Shown: positions 44,701 to 55,936, numbered from the stretch's first letter. The stretch is DNA of 64,000 nucleotides from Nematostella vectensis (GCF_932526225.1 NC_064038.1:18153075-18217074); one strand, 5' to 3'. The notes: a model not told the origin generated them from the sequence alone. Numbers and translations: made by a program.

Positions 44701-45655
44701 ATCTTCAGGAACGACTTGAAGTTCCTCTCTAACGAAATACCTCCTTGGTGCACCCTCGGATAGGTAGTACAACACGGGCTGTCCAACCGAAACAACACTG
44801 CGCGATAAATCATAGATATTCAAACTCCAGACCGGGTCCGTCGCACGACGGTTATCACCTCCTTCGTCTTCTCCTGGGGCAAGCAAATATCTTACTTTAA
44901 CAGCAGGAGGTAGTCTCACCTCGTCAAGTCCAACAGACCGCTTGTATTCGACGGGTTTAACATCGACTTCTTTGAGTCTCACAGCTTTATCGGGTTCTTT
45001 TCCACTTATCCGTCTTGGCTTACTGTTCATTGCTTCCAAAACTTTCGGCAACCTCTTCACCCATTCTCTCGACCTTTCATTTTCTGACAACATCTCTTGT
45101 GCATATTGATGACTGTACAATCTTTCAGACAAAGTTCGGTTTGCCCGCTCTACCACAGATTGAGCTTTATGGTTTCTAGCCTCACTTCGTTGAATTCGGA
45201 CATCGTGCTTTTTCATGAGTTTCGTAACATCACCCATGAATTCCGTGCCAGGGTCGACAATCACCGCGTTTGGCCACTTGAGTTTCCTTGAATAGATTCT
45301 TTCAAACGCTTTGGAGAGTCCACTTGAATCTTTACTCGTTAGCGCTTCAGCATCAACATACCTTGAAGCAACATCCACCACTAACAGCGCATATTTGTAG
45401 GTCTTTCGTTTTACAGTATCGTGAGATCCGCCTGGTGGATGTGGTTTGTTTTGACAACAGCCTAATGCGGTCTCGGGATATGTTTTAAAGGGGTGGTAAA
45501 TAGATTTGCCTTAATGCCTGTTTCTCAAGCCACTTCTTAGATGTAGACTGACCCACTTTAGCAGCATCTGCCAATTTATCGATAGCTTCATAGCCTTTCC
45601 AGTACCCTCTGGTACTGTAGTATATCTTTGATAACCTGCTCTCGTGACTCATTTA
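44668..45655 (-). pseudogene. Polinton integrase region
   Basis: Minus-strand rve-type integrase: an N-terminal zinc-binding-like segment upstream, then DVASRYVDAEALTS, VIVDPGTEFMGD and HKAQSVVERANRTL, giving the D, D, E core. Its 3' end overlaps the end of the polymerase region in opposite orientation, a compact arrangement usual in Polintons. The region is broken. Confidence 0.88.
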
Positions 45656-45686
45656 AAGAGTTGGCTTTCTTCTCTTAAAATCAAAG

Positions 45687-46924
45687 ATGTCGCAAGCGAT
45701 TTCTGAGAGAATAAACCCAAACAGGATCCCACGAGAGCCTTTCGGTTTGAAGGCAGAAGCCTCGCTCAATCGAATCACACTCAATCCCTCATCCGCTAGT
45801 CCTGGGGAGACTTTGTATGTGAACATCCCCCAGCTATCAGAAAATGTGGTCATCGTTCCGGGTAGTGTATCCTTACTATTCGACTTAGGCGTCACAGGGC
45901 ATGCAAATAATACTCTCGTTAACAACGTTGGCCGAAACCTGGTGTCCAGGCTCAAGATTCTTTTCGGCGGTGAAACACTGCAAGATACCCAACGATACGA
46001 TTTATTTCAAACGTATCATGACCTATTCATCCCCAAGGAGGAACGGGAGGATCTATTGAAACAGGGTATCTCATCGGAGAACATGAGTAAACTCAGAACA
46101 AAGAGACAAGGTTACCTCAGATGCAAAAGAGGTGGCTCTCGCGGCAGTGCATAATACGAAATACAAGATCCCACTAGACCATCCTATTCTGAATGACCAT
46201 GGTGTCTTCTACCCAAAGGCACTACCACACCCACTCACATTTGAGATTACGCTCGCTCCCGTATCAGACATCGTCGTCTACTCAAGCACCACACCAGCGC
46301 CTAATTCCACCATCACAAACCTTGAACTGGAGTACCTATGCATTTCCAGTGAATACCTTGCTCGAGAGACGGCGACGTCCTATCTAGTTGGGAAAGGCTT
46401 TTTTTTATGAGAACATCATTCTTCACAAGACTTTCACCATCTCCAAGCCAAATGACTCGGGTATTAACGAGCATATCAATCTACCGAGAAAGTCAATGAC
46501 AGGAGTGCTTTGTTTATTTACAGAGAACCACACAGGGGGAACACGAGACTCTGAGAAATTTATCAGCCCAGATATAAAATCAGTTCATGTCAACATCGAT
46601 GGAATGCCGAACCGACTCTACTCAAAAGGAATGATACCGGTTGACTTGTGGGAGTCGGTGAAGAAACGCCTTGGGGTCACGAGCTCGCTTAAGCAAAAAG
46701 AATTTTACACCAACAACAAGTTTGCTCTGTGGATTGACTTGAGGGCGCACCCAGACAATAGCATTCACGGAGGTGGACTGGTCTTGAACAACACGCGGGA
46801 CGGAGTAAAACTAGAAATGAAACGGAAAGTTGGAGGGACGGGGAATATCAACTGTCACATGTTTGTTGTGGCCGATGCGTTGATGGAGGTTATGAACTCG
46901 AATCTGAGAGCAATCATGTATTAA
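45687..46924 (+). pseudogene. Polinton major capsid protein region
   Basis: It starts with MSQAISERINPNRIPREPFG and runs to NSNLRAIMY. The layout, PSSASPGETLYVNIPQLSENV and later GVFYPKALPHPLTFEITLAP and NKFALWIDLRAHPDNSIHG, matches the double-jelly-roll major capsid proteins of Polintons and adintoviruses. The region is broken but well preserved. Confidence 0.85.
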
Positions 46925-46936
46925 AAAAAGACTTGT

Positions 46937-47578
46937 GTGATGAAACAAAGAATGGAAGAATTACGGGGTAAAACACCATTTCATTGTATTATCACAGGGC
47001 CGACGAATTGCGGTAAAACAAGATATCTAATAGAACAACTCCGGGGACCGTTCCGCAGTGTTTTTGAGTACATTGTCTTGATTTGCCCAACCTATGCGAA
47101 GAACAAGACCTATCGAAGATTTGCTAACGGAGATAAACGCTTTATTGTGCTGTCACCGGACGCTAGTAACAGCGACGAGATTAACGAGGTGTTAGAGTTG
47201 ACCACAGAGTTGCTCTCTGGCACAAACACGTTAATTATTTTAGACGACTGTGCCGTGTCGAGAGATCTGAAGCAACGCTCGAACAAGTTTATAGATTTAG
47301 CGTTCTCCGGTCGGCACGCTGGTTTGTCGGTGTGGGTGTTAACGCAGCAACTAACATCTATAGCTAAACCCTTTCGCGACAACGTCGCCTGTGTAGTCAC
47401 ATTCCATAATCCTTCTCAAGTAGGTGCAAAAACACTGTTTGAAGATTACGGAGGAGATTTAGGCATTGAGACTCGTAAAAAGTTTGTGGAACTGCTTAAA
47501 ACCGAGCGATATTCTAGACTATGCTTCTGTTTACGGCACCCCTTCGAGACTTATTTGGAGATTCCTACGGCGATTTAA
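46937..47578 (+). CDS. Polinton packaging ATPase
   Basis: A 213-residue open frame of the FtsK/A32 family. Walker A is GPTNCGKT at residues 21-28 and Walker B LIILDDC at 99-105. A sensor-like VLTQQLT follows at about 135, in line with poxvirus A32 and Polinton ATPases that pump DNA into capsids. It starts 13 bp after the capsid region. Length is usual for the family and the frame looks whole. Confidence 0.92.
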   Translation: MMKQRMEELRGKTPFHCIITGPTNCGKTRYLIEQLRGPFRSVFEYIVLICPTYAKNKTYRRFANGDKRFIVLSPDASNSDEINEVLELTTELLSGTNTLIILDDCAVSRDLKQRSNKFIDLAFSGRHAGLSVWVLTQQLTSIAKPFRDNVACVVTFHNPSQVGAKTLFEDYGGDLGIETRKKFVELLKTERYSRLCFCLRHPFETYLEIPTAI

Positions 47579-47608
47579 AAGAATCTACGTCTAAGATGTA
47601 GTTATTAA

Positions 47609-48133
47609 GTGAGTGAGATGTCAAGCGTTGAGGACTATATGAAAGAGGAGCCTGAGGTTGAGGTCTCCTCTATACCTAAAGATGATGAGGTCAAAAGAGA
47701 GTCACTGGCCATCTTGGCGACGTTGGGGGCTACTAAGGAGTATGTCGGTGTTAACATAAGTTTGGGTGATATTAGTAGGCTCCAAAACAGCGATGTTGAG
47801 AAATATTATAATCGCTACCAGACGGTCTTGGGCAAGAAAGTTAGTAGCGGATTAGTAGAGTCAGCTATTCAAGTAGCGTCCCACGTCATCTCCTATCTGG
47901 TTCCTGTGGATGATGCCGAAGCGCTCAGCAAAGACTTGCAGAACGATGAATTGGTTAAACGTGAACTGACAAACTTTGCAGGTCTCTTGGTGTTGAGAGG
48001 TGGAAGATTGGTAGCACTTGCTAGCGGTCTATTCCAGGTTGCTAAGCACATTAAGATAGCACCTTCACAGGAGGCTTCCAACAAAATACAAGAACTTACA
48101 AGCACGGCTGAGCACACTCTTAAGCACTCTTGA
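47609..48133 (+). CDS. Polinton small gene, unknown function
   Basis: A 174-residue open frame starting MSEMSSVEDYMKEEPEVE. The N-terminus is acidic; the middle has DISRLQNSDVEKYYNRYQT, and a hydrophobic stretch LTNFAGLLVLRGGRLVALASGLFQVA near residues 130-155 could be a membrane segment or amphipathic helix. Its position after the ATPase suggests a virion or membrane-associated protein. I do not recognise the family. The stop lies just inside a minisatellite that follows. Confidence 0.75.
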   Translation: MSEMSSVEDYMKEEPEVEVSSIPKDDEVKRESLAILATLGATKEYVGVNISLGDISRLQNSDVEKYYNRYQTVLGKKVSSGLVESAIQVASHVISYLVPVDDAEALSKDLQNDELVKRELTNFAGLLVLRGGRLVALASGLFQVAKHIKIAPSQEASNKIQELTSTAEHTLKHS

Positions 48134-48290
48134 GCACTCTTAAGCACACCCTTGAGCGCTCTTAGGCACACTCTTGAGCACACTCTTAAGCACTCTTGAG
48201 CACACTGTTAAGCACTTTTGGGCACACTCTTGGGCACACTCTTGAGCACCCTTGAGCACACTCTTGGGCACTTTCGGGCACCCTTGAGCT
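48105..48290 (+). repeat. Short minisatellite within the Polinton
   Basis: GCACACTCTTGA and GCACTCTTGA-type units of 10-13 bp recur about 15 times, starting in the last codons of the upstream gene and running through the intergenic gap. Confidence 0.85.
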
Positions 48291-48298
48291 GATTTAAA

Positions 48299-48330
48299 GA
48301 TTCTTTATTCATTCATTCAAATAAAGAATC
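48299..48330 (+). repeat. Stem-loop between Polinton small genes
   Basis: GATTCTTTATT (48299-48309) pairs perfectly with AATAAAGAATC (48320-48330) around a 10-nt loop. The 3' arm contains AATAAA, so it could be the polyadenylation signal of the upstream gene, folded in a hairpin. It abuts the ATG at 48331. Confidence 0.75.
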
Positions 48331-48732
48331 ATGTCCAATGAAGTTGTTGAACAAATAACAAAGGACCCTCTTCCTAGGAAGAAGAGTGCCGCTAAAGAGA
48401 AAGACCCTAGAAAGGTCGCTGCGGGTAAGAAACTTGCCGAGTACAATAGGAAGGCTAAAGAAGCGTTAGCTAGGGAAATGAAACGTGAAGCGGAAACGGA
48501 CCCAGAAGAAAATACGGAGGTGAAGGGACCCCACCCCAAAGCTGAAGCTTGGGTTCCAGAGCTGTCTTTTACGACCGTGCTCTCTATTGTTGGAATAGGG
48601 TTTACAGCGGTTGATCTTTTTATGAGGTACTACAAAAACAGAGTAGTTGATTCATCGGTTCCCGACCAAAAGCCTGCACCAAAATCACCACCACCCTCAA
48701 AGATCCCTGTAGCCACTACCCCCAAAATATGA
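48331..48732 (+). CDS. Polinton small membrane protein
   Basis: A 133-residue open frame: a highly charged Lys/Arg/Glu-rich N-terminal half (about residues 8-65), one hydrophobic segment LSFTTVLSIVGIGFTAVDLFM (about 76-96), and a Pro-rich tail with PAPKSPPPSK. This layout fits a single-pass or virion-membrane protein. The family is not recognised. Confidence 0.7.
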   Translation: MSNEVVEQITKDPLPRKKSAAKEKDPRKVAAGKKLAEYNRKAKEALAREMKREAETDPEENTEVKGPHPKAEAWVPELSFTTVLSIVGIGFTAVDLFMRYYKNRVVDSSVPDQKPAPKSPPPSKIPVATTPKI

Positions 48733-48773
48733 ATGTTGTGATTTAGTGATTATCTGAACCTGTAATAAAAATC

Positions 48774-49001
48774 ATGTCAAGCGAACAAAACAAACTGGTG
48801 AAAACGCTAACCGACGCCTCTCTGCTCGTCGGTCTATCCGCTGGTGTGGGTTACGTCGGGAAGAAAGTCATGAAAGAATCGTTTATCAATGACCCCTCTT
48901 CATCTATCGTCAGTTATGCTAAGTGGGTTGCGGTTCTGTCGGGTAGTATGTACTTGAAAGATTACCTGGAAACTCAAAAGGTCATACCTAAAACCATCTA
49001 A
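48774..49001 (+). CDS. Polinton small membrane protein
   Basis: A 75-residue open frame with two hydrophobic stretches, DASLLVGLSAGVGYVGKKV (about 13-31) and IVSYAKWVAVLSGSMYL (about 44-60). Gly- and Ser-rich helices suggest a small two-pass membrane or virion protein. Family unknown. It starts 41 bp after the preceding gene and ends 22 bp before the next. Confidence 0.7.
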   Translation: MSSEQNKLVKTLTDASLLVGLSAGVGYVGKKVMKESFINDPSSSIVSYAKWVAVLSGSMYLKDYLETQKVIPKTI

Positions 49002-49023
49002 AAAATACTGCGTTGAATGATAA

Positions 49024-49170
49024 ATGGCGACTATAGCGTTGATGATTGGTGGGGCTATTCTTAATGCAACAGCATTTGTCGGAGGAAGCTACCTTGCAAA
49101 ATACTTGTCTTCTGATGGCACTCATGTTGACGAAGAAAAAATAAGACACGATAAAGCACTTGAAAAGTAT
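49024..49170 (+). CDS. Polinton small gene cut by the 5S array
   Basis: ATG at 49024 opens MATIALMIGGAILNATAFVGG, a hydrophobic segment with Gly residues, then a charged part (SSDGTHVDEEKIRHDKALEKY). The element's own sequence ends at about 49170, where 5S spacer begins (CACAGTTCTATC). The open frame runs a little into the first 5S gene, which is chance. Confidence 0.6.
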
Positions 49171-49182
49171 CACAGTTCTATC

Positions 49183-49210
49183 GTCTACGGCCATACCACT
49201 TAGAAAGCAC

Positions 49211-49241
<31 letters not shown>

Positions 49242-49301
49242 AGTAGGGCGCGGTAAGTACTTGGATGGGTGACCGCTTCGGAATACCGTGTGCTGTAGGC
49301 A
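49183..49301 (+). rRNA. 5S rRNA, first copy (class B)
   Basis: GTCTACGGCC start, box C-like TTGGATGGGTGACCGC and GCTGTAGGC end are all present. Class B changes: ACCACTTAGAAAG in place of ACCACTGAGAAAG, CGGTAAGTACTT in place of CGGTTAGTACTT, and GACCGCTTCGG in place of GACCGCCTGGG. The 5S rRNA is a component of the large ribosomal subunit, transcribed by Pol III with TFIIIA. This copy directly abuts the Polinton remnant, so its upstream spacer has only 12 bp (CACAGTTCTATC) and no TATATAA. Confidence 0.93.
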
Positions 49302-49368
49302 TTTCCTTTTTGTTACCAAAGTACTCACAGGACTGTTATATAAAATCTATTTCTTACACAGTTCTATC

Positions 49369-49487
49369 GTTTACGGCCATACCACTGAGAAAGCACCAGT
49401 TCTCGTCCGATCACAGAACTTAAAGTCAGTAGGGCACGGTTAGTACTTGGATGGGTGACCGCCTGGGAATACCGTGTGCTGTAGGCA
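49369..49487 (+). rRNA. 5S rRNA, class C variant copy
   Basis: A variant with CACCAGTTCTCG, GATCACAGAACTTAAAGTCAG and GGGCACGGTTAG in place of CACCGGTTCTCG, GATCACCGAAGTTAAGCTCAG and GGGCGCGGTTAG. Other class C copies, such as that at about 54763, also read TTGGACGGG. Several of these changes fall in the box A region of the internal promoter, so class C may be a poorly transcribed or pseudogene lineage, though it recurs many times. Confidence 0.85.
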
Positions 49488-49705
49488 TTTCCTTTTTGTT
49501 ATCGAGGTACTCACAGGACTGTTATATAATAGATAGATCTTAAACAGTTCTATCGTCTACGGCCATACCACTGAGAAAGCACCGGTTCTCGTCCGATCAC
49601 TGAAGTTAAGCTCAGTAGGGCGCGGTTAGTACTTGGATGGGTGACCGCCTGGGAATACCGTGTGCTGTAGGCATTTCCTTTTTGTTTTCGAAGTACTAAC
49701 AGGAC

Positions 49706-49713
49706 TGTTAAAT
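49706..49713 (+). promoter_or_regulatory. TATA-like motif upstream of a 5S gene (one of many)
   Basis: Shown for the copy at 49741, where it reads TTAAATAATAG; most other spacers have TTATATAATAG or TTATATAAAATC in the same place, about 30 bp before the start. Many metazoan 5S genes need such an upstream element as well as the internal boxes. Confidence 0.55.
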
Positions 49714-49740
49714 AATAGATAGATCTTACACAGTTCTATC

Positions 49741-49768
49741 GTCTACGGCCATACCACTGAGAAAGCAC

Positions 49769-49799
<31 letters not shown>

Positions 49800-49859
49800 A
49801 GTAGGGCGCGGTTAGTACTTGGATGGGTGACCGCCTGGGAATACCGTGTGCTGTAGGCA
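49741..49859 (+). rRNA. 5S rRNA, canonical (class A) copy
   Basis: This copy fits the metazoan 5S consensus best: ATACCACTGAGAAAGCACCG, GATCACCGAAGTTAAGCTCA, GGTTAGTACTTGGATGGGTG and ACCGCCTGGGAATACCGTGT. Box A, intermediate element and box C of the type 1 Pol III promoter are intact. A T5 run follows 6 nt after the mature end. It is the commonest class in the array. Confidence 0.95.
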
Positions 49860-49861
49860 TT

Positions 49862-49872
49862 TCCTTTTTGTC
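49862..49872 (+). terminator. Pol III T5 terminator of a 5S gene (one of 80)
   Basis: CCTTTTTG lies a few bases after the mature 3' end in nearly every copy; here it follows the gene at 49741-49859. A rare variant has ACTTTTTG (at about 56558 and 60278) or CGTTTTTG, which keep the T5 run. Confidence 0.8.
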
Positions 49873-50512
49873 ATCGAAGTACTCACAGGACTGTTATATA
49901 ATAGATAGATCTTACACAGTTCTATCGTCTACGGCCATACCACTTAGAAAGCATCGGTTCACGTCCGATAACCGAAGTTAAGCTCAGTAGGGCGCGGTAA
50001 GTACTTGGATGGGTGACCGCTTCGGAATACCGTGTGCTGTAGGCATTTCCTTTTTGTTACCAAAGTACTCACAGGACTGTTATATAAAATCTATTTCTTA
50101 CACAGTTCTATCGTTTACGGCCATACCACTGAGAAAGCACCTGTTCTCGTCCGATCACAGAACTTAAAGTCAGTAGGGCACGGTTAGTACTTGGACGGGT
50201 GACCGCCTGGGAATACCGTGTGCTGTAGGCATTTCCTTTTTGTTATCGAGGTACTCACAGGACTGTTATATAATAGATAGATCTTAAACAGTTCTATCGT
50301 CTACAGCCATACCACTGAGAAAGCACAGGTTCTCGTCCGATCACCGAAGTTAAGCTCAGTAGGGCGCGGTTAGTACTTGGATGGGTGACCGCCTGGGAAT
50401 ACCGTGTGCTGTAGGCATTTCCTTTTTGTCATCGAAGTACTCACAGGACTGTTATATAATATATATTTCTTACACAGTTCTGTCGTCTACGGCCATACCA
50501 CTGAGAAAGCAC

Positions 50513-50543
<31 letters not shown>

Positions 50544-50698
50544 AGTAGGGCGCGGTTAGTACTTGGATGGGTGACCGCCTGGGAATACCGTGTGCTGTAG
50601 GCATTTCCTTTTTGTCATCGAAGTACTCACAGGACTGTTATATAATAGATAGATCTTACACAGTTCTATCGTCTACGGCCATACCACTTAGAAAGCAC

Positions 50699-50729
<31 letters not shown>

Positions 50730-51070
50730 AGTAGGGCGCGGTAAGTACTTGGATGGATGACCGCTTCGGAATACCGTGTGCTGTAGGCATTTTCTTTTTG
50801 TTACCAAAGTACTCACAGGACTGTTATATAAAATCTATTTCTTACACAGTTCTGTCGTCTACGGCCATACCACTGAGAAAGCACCGGTTCTCGTCCGATC
50901 ACCGTAGTTAAGCTCAGTAGGGCACGGTTAGTACTTGGATGGGTGACCGCCTTGGAATACCGTGTGCTGTAGGCATTTCCTTTTTGTTATCGAGGTACTC
51001 ACAGGACTGTTATATAATAGATAGATCTTAAACAGTTCTATCGTCTACGACCATACCACTGAGAAAGCAC

Positions 51071-51101
<31 letters not shown>

Positions 51102-51256
51102 AGTAGGGCGCGGTTAGTACTTGGATGGGTGAACGCCTGGGAATACCGTGTGCTGTAGGCATTTCCTTTTTGTCATCGAAGTACTCACAGGACTGTTATA
51201 TAATAGATAGATCTTACACAGTTCTATCGTCTACGGCCATACCACTTAGAAAGCAC

Positions 51257-51287
<31 letters not shown>

Positions 51288-51442
51288 ATTAGGTCGCGGT
51301 AAGTACTTGGATGGGTGACCGCTTCGGAATACCGTGTGCTGTAGGCATTTCCTTTTTGTTATCGAGGTACTGACAGGACTGTTATATAATAGATAGATGT
51401 TACACAGTTCTATCGTCTACGGCCATACCACTGAGAAAGCAC

Positions 51443-51473
<31 letters not shown>

Positions 51474-51814
51474 ATTAGGGCGCGGTAAGTACTTGGATGG
51501 GTGACCGCTTCGGAATACCGTGTGCTGTAGGCATTTCCTTTTTGTTATCTAGGTACTGACAGGACTGTTATATAATAGATAGATGTTACACAGTTCTATC
51601 GTTTACGGCCATACCACTGAGAAAGCACCAGTTCTCGTCCGATCACAGAACGTAAAGTCAGTATGGCACGGTTAGTACTTGGACGGGTGACCGCCTGGGA
51701 ATACCGTGTGCTGTAGGCATTTCCTTTTTGTTATCGAGGTACTCACAGGACTGTTATATAATAGATAGATCTTAAACAGTTCTATCGTCTACGGCCATAC
51801 CACTGAGAAAGCAC

Positions 51815-51845
<31 letters not shown>

Positions 51846-51974
51846 AGTAGGGCGCAGTAAGTACTTGGATGGGTGACCGCCTGGGAATACCGTGTGCTGT
51901 AGGCATTTCCTTTTTGTCATCGAAGTACTCACAGGACTGTTATATAATATATATTTCTTACACAGTTCTGTCGT

Positions 51975-52000
51975 CTACGGCCATACCACTGAGAAAGCAC

Positions 52001-52031
<31 letters not shown>

Positions 52032-52092
52032 AGTAGGGCGCGGTTAGTACTTGGATGGGTGACCGCCTGGGAATATCTGTGCTGTAGGCATT
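51975..52092 (+). rRNA. 5S rRNA copy with a 1-bp deletion
   Basis: Near the 3' end it reads GGGAATATCTGTGCTG where other copies read GGGAATACCGTGTGCTG, a 1-nt deletion plus changes in the helix that pairs around the loop E arm. It is probably a damaged copy and shifts the register of all later repeats by one base. Confidence 0.8.
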
Positions 52093-52371
52093 TCCTTTTT
52101 GTTACCGAAGTACTCACAGGACTGTTATATAAAATCTATTTCTTACACAGTTCTGTCGTCTACGGCCATACCACTGAGAAAGCACCGGTTCTCGTCCGAT
52201 CACCGTAGTTAAGCTCAGTAGGGCACTGTTAGTACTTGGATGGGTGACCGCCTGGGAATACCGTGTGCTGTAGGCATTTCCTTTTTGTTATCGAGGTACT
52301 CACAGGACTGTTAGATAATAGATAGATCTTACACAGTTCTATCGTCTACGGCCATACCACTAAGAAAGCAC

Positions 52372-52402
<31 letters not shown>

Positions 52403-52743
52403 ATTAGGGCGCGGTAAGTACTTGGATGGGTGACCGCTTCGGAATACCGTGTGCTGTAGGCATTTCCTTTTTGTTATCGAGGTACTGACAGGACTGTTAT
52501 ATAATAGATAGATGTTACACAGTTCTATCGTTTACGGCCATACCACTGAGAAAGCACCAGTTCTCGTCCGATCACAGAACTTAAAGTCAGTAGGGCACGG
52601 TTAGTACTTGGACGGGTGACCGCCTGGGAATACCGTGTGCTGTAGGCATTTCGTTTTTGTTATCGATGTACTCACAGGACTGTTATATAATAGATAGATC
52701 TTAAACAGTTCTATCGTCTACGGCCATACCACTGAGAAAGCAC

Positions 52744-52774
<31 letters not shown>

Positions 52775-53115
52775 AGTAGGGCGCGGTTAGTACTTGGATG
52801 GGTGACCGCCTGGGAATACCGTGTGCTGTAGGCATTTCCTTTTTGTCATCGAAGTACTCACAGGACTGTTATATAATAGATAGATCTTACACAGTTCTAT
52901 CGTCTACGGCCATACCACTTAGAAAGCACCGGTTCTCGTCCGATCACCGTAGTTAAGCTCAGTAGGGCACTGTTAGTACTTGGATGGGTGACCGCCTGGG
53001 AATACCGTGTGCTGTAGGCATTTCCTTTTTGTTATCGAGGTACTCACAGGACTGTTAGATAATAGATAGATCTTACACAGTTCTATCGTCTACGGCCATA
53101 CCACTTAGAAAGCAC

Positions 53116-53146
<31 letters not shown>

Positions 53147-53487
53147 ATTAGGGCGCGGTAAGTACTTGGATGGGTGACCGCTTCGGAATACCGTGTGCTG
53201 TAGGCATTTCCTTTTTGTTATCGAGGTACTGACAGGACTGTTATATAATAGATAGATGTTACACAGTTCTATCGTTTACGGCCATACCACTGAGAAAGCA
53301 CCAGTTCTCGTCCGATCACAGAACTTAAAGTCAGTAGGGCACGGTTAGTACTTGGACGGGTGACCGCCTGGGAATACCGTGTGCTGTAGGCATTTCGTTT
53401 TTGTTATCGATGTACTCACAGGACTGTTATATAATAGATAGATGTTACACAGTTCTATCGTCTACGGCCATACCACTGAGAAAGCAC

Positions 53488-53518
<31 letters not shown>

Positions 53519-53673
53519 AGTAGGGCGCGGTTAGTACTTGGATGGGTGACCGCCTGGGAATACCGTGTGCTGTAGGCATTTCCTTTTTGTCATCGAAGTA
53601 CTCACAGGACTGTTATATAACATATATTTCTTACACAGTTCTGTCGTCTACGGCCATACCACTGAGAAAGCAC

Positions 53674-53704
<31 letters not shown>

Positions 53705-53859
53705 AGTAGGGCGCGGTTAGTACTTGGATGGGTGACCGCCTGGGAATACCGTGTGCTGTAGGCATTTCCTTTTTGTCATCGAAGTACTCACAGGACTGTT
53801 ATATAATAGATAGATCTTACACAGTTCTATCGTCTACGGCCATACCACTTAGAAAGCAC

Positions 53860-53890
<31 letters not shown>

Positions 53891-54045
53891 AGTAGGGCGC
53901 GGTAAGTACTTGGATGGGTGACCGCCTGGGAATACCGTGTGCTGTAGGCATTTCCTTTTTGTTATCGAGGTACTCACAGGACTGTTATATAATAGATAGA
54001 TCTCAAACAGTTCTGTCGTCTACGACCATACCACTGAGAAAGCAC

Positions 54046-54076
<31 letters not shown>

Positions 54077-54417
54077 AGTAGGGCGCGGTTAGTACTTGGA
54101 CGGGTGACCGCCTGGGAATACCGTGTGCTGTAGGCATTTCCTTTTTGTCATCGAAGTACTCACAGGACTGTTATATAATAGATAGATCTTACACAGTTCT
54201 ATCGTCTACGACCATACCACTGAGAAAGCACCGGTTCTCGTCCGATCACCGTAGTTAAGCTCAGTAGGGCACGGTTAGTACTTGGATGGGTGACCGCCTG
54301 GGAATACCGTGTGCTGTAGGCATTTCCTTTTTGTTATCGAGGTACTCACAGGACTGTTATATAATAGATAGATCTTAAACAGTTCTGTCGTCTACGACCA
54401 TACCACTGAGAAAGCAC

Positions 54418-54448
<31 letters not shown>

Positions 54449-54975
54449 AGTAGGGCGCGGTTAGTACTTGGATGGGTGACCGCCTGGGAATACCGTGTGC
54501 TGTAGGCATTTCCTTTTTGTCATCGAAGTACTCACAGGACTGTTAGATAATAGATAGATCTTAAACAGTTCTATCGTCTACGGCCATACCACTTAGAAAG
54601 CACCAGTTCTCGTCCGATCACCGAAGTTAAGCTCATTAGGGCGCGGTAAGTACTTGGATGGGTGACCGCTTCGGAATACCGTGTGCTGTAGGCATTTCCT
54701 TTTTGTTATCGAGGTACTGACAGGACTGTTATATAATAGATAGATGTTACACAGTTCTATCGTTTACGGCCATACCACTGAGAAAGCACCAGTTTTCGTC
54801 CGATCACAGAACTTAAAGTCAGTAGGGCACGGTTAGTACTTGGACGGGTGACCGCCTGGGAATACCGTGTGCTGTAGGCATTTCCTTTTTGTTATCGATG
54901 TACTCACAGGACTGTTATATAATAGATAGATCTTAAACAGTTCTATCGTCTACGGCCATACCACTGAGAAAGCAC

Positions 54976-55006
<31 letters not shown>

Positions 55007-55161
55007 AGTAGGGCGCGGTTAGTACTTGGATGGGTGACCGCCTGGGAATACCGTGTGCTGTAGGCATTTCCTTTTTGTCATCGAAGTACTCACAGGACTG
55101 TTATATAATATATATTTCTTACACAGTTCTGTCCTCTACGGCCATACCACTGAGAAAGCAC

Positions 55162-55192
<31 letters not shown>

Positions 55193-55719
55193 AGTAGGGC
55201 GCGGTTAGTACTTGGATGGGTGACCGCCTGGGAATACCGTGTGCTGTAGGCATTTCCTTTTTGTCATCGAAGTACTCACAGGACTGTTATATAATAGATA
55301 GATCTTACACAGTTCTATCGTCTACGGCCATACCACTTAGAAAGCACCGGTTCTCGTCCGATCACCGAAGTTAAGCTGAGTAGGGCGCGGTAAGTACTTG
55401 GATGGGTGACCGCTTCGGAATACCGTGTGCTGTGGGCATTTTCTTTTTGTTACCAAAGTACTCACAGGACTGTTATATAAAATCTATTTCTTACACAGTT
55501 CTGTCGTCTACGGCCATACCATTGAGAAAGCACCGGTTCTCGTCCGATCACCGTAGTTAAGCTCAGTAGGGCACGGTTAGTACTTGGATGGGTGACCGCC
55601 TGGGAATACCGTGTGCTGTAGGCATTTCCTTTTTGTTATCGAGGTACTCACAGGACTGTTATATAATAGATAGATCTTAAACAGTTCTGTCGTCTACGAC
55701 CATACCACTGAGAAAGCAC

Positions 55720-55750
<31 letters not shown>

Positions 55751-55905
55751 AGTAGGGAGCGGTTAGTACTTGGATTGGTGACCGCCTGGGAATACCGTGT
55801 GCTGTAGGCATTTCCTTTTTGTCATCGAAGTACTCACAGGACTGTTATATAATATATATTTCTTACACAGTTCTGTCGTCTACGGCCATACCACTGAGAA
55901 AGCAC

Positions 55906-55936
<31 letters not shown>

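Larger units (their letters stand above)
40760..49170. mobile_element. Polinton (Maverick) element, degraded
   Basis: Parts seen in order: protein-primed DNA polymerase B (+), retroviral-type integrase (-), double-jelly-roll major capsid protein (+), FtsK/A32-type packaging ATPase (+) and four small genes (+), two or three of them with membrane segments. No adenovirus-type protease or penton (minor capsid) gene was recognised. The coding parts show about five breaks in total, so it is a fossil. The right end is replaced by 5S spacer at about 49171, and no terminal inverted repeats were found; the left limit is approximate. The youngest-looking part is the ATPase and small-gene block, which is open throughout. 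Confidence 0.92.

Noticed and set aside
51929-52117. Minus-strand open frame within the 5S array
   Set aside because: It reads the complement of 5S genes and spacer. The stretch is open only because of the repeat's composition and one deleted copy.
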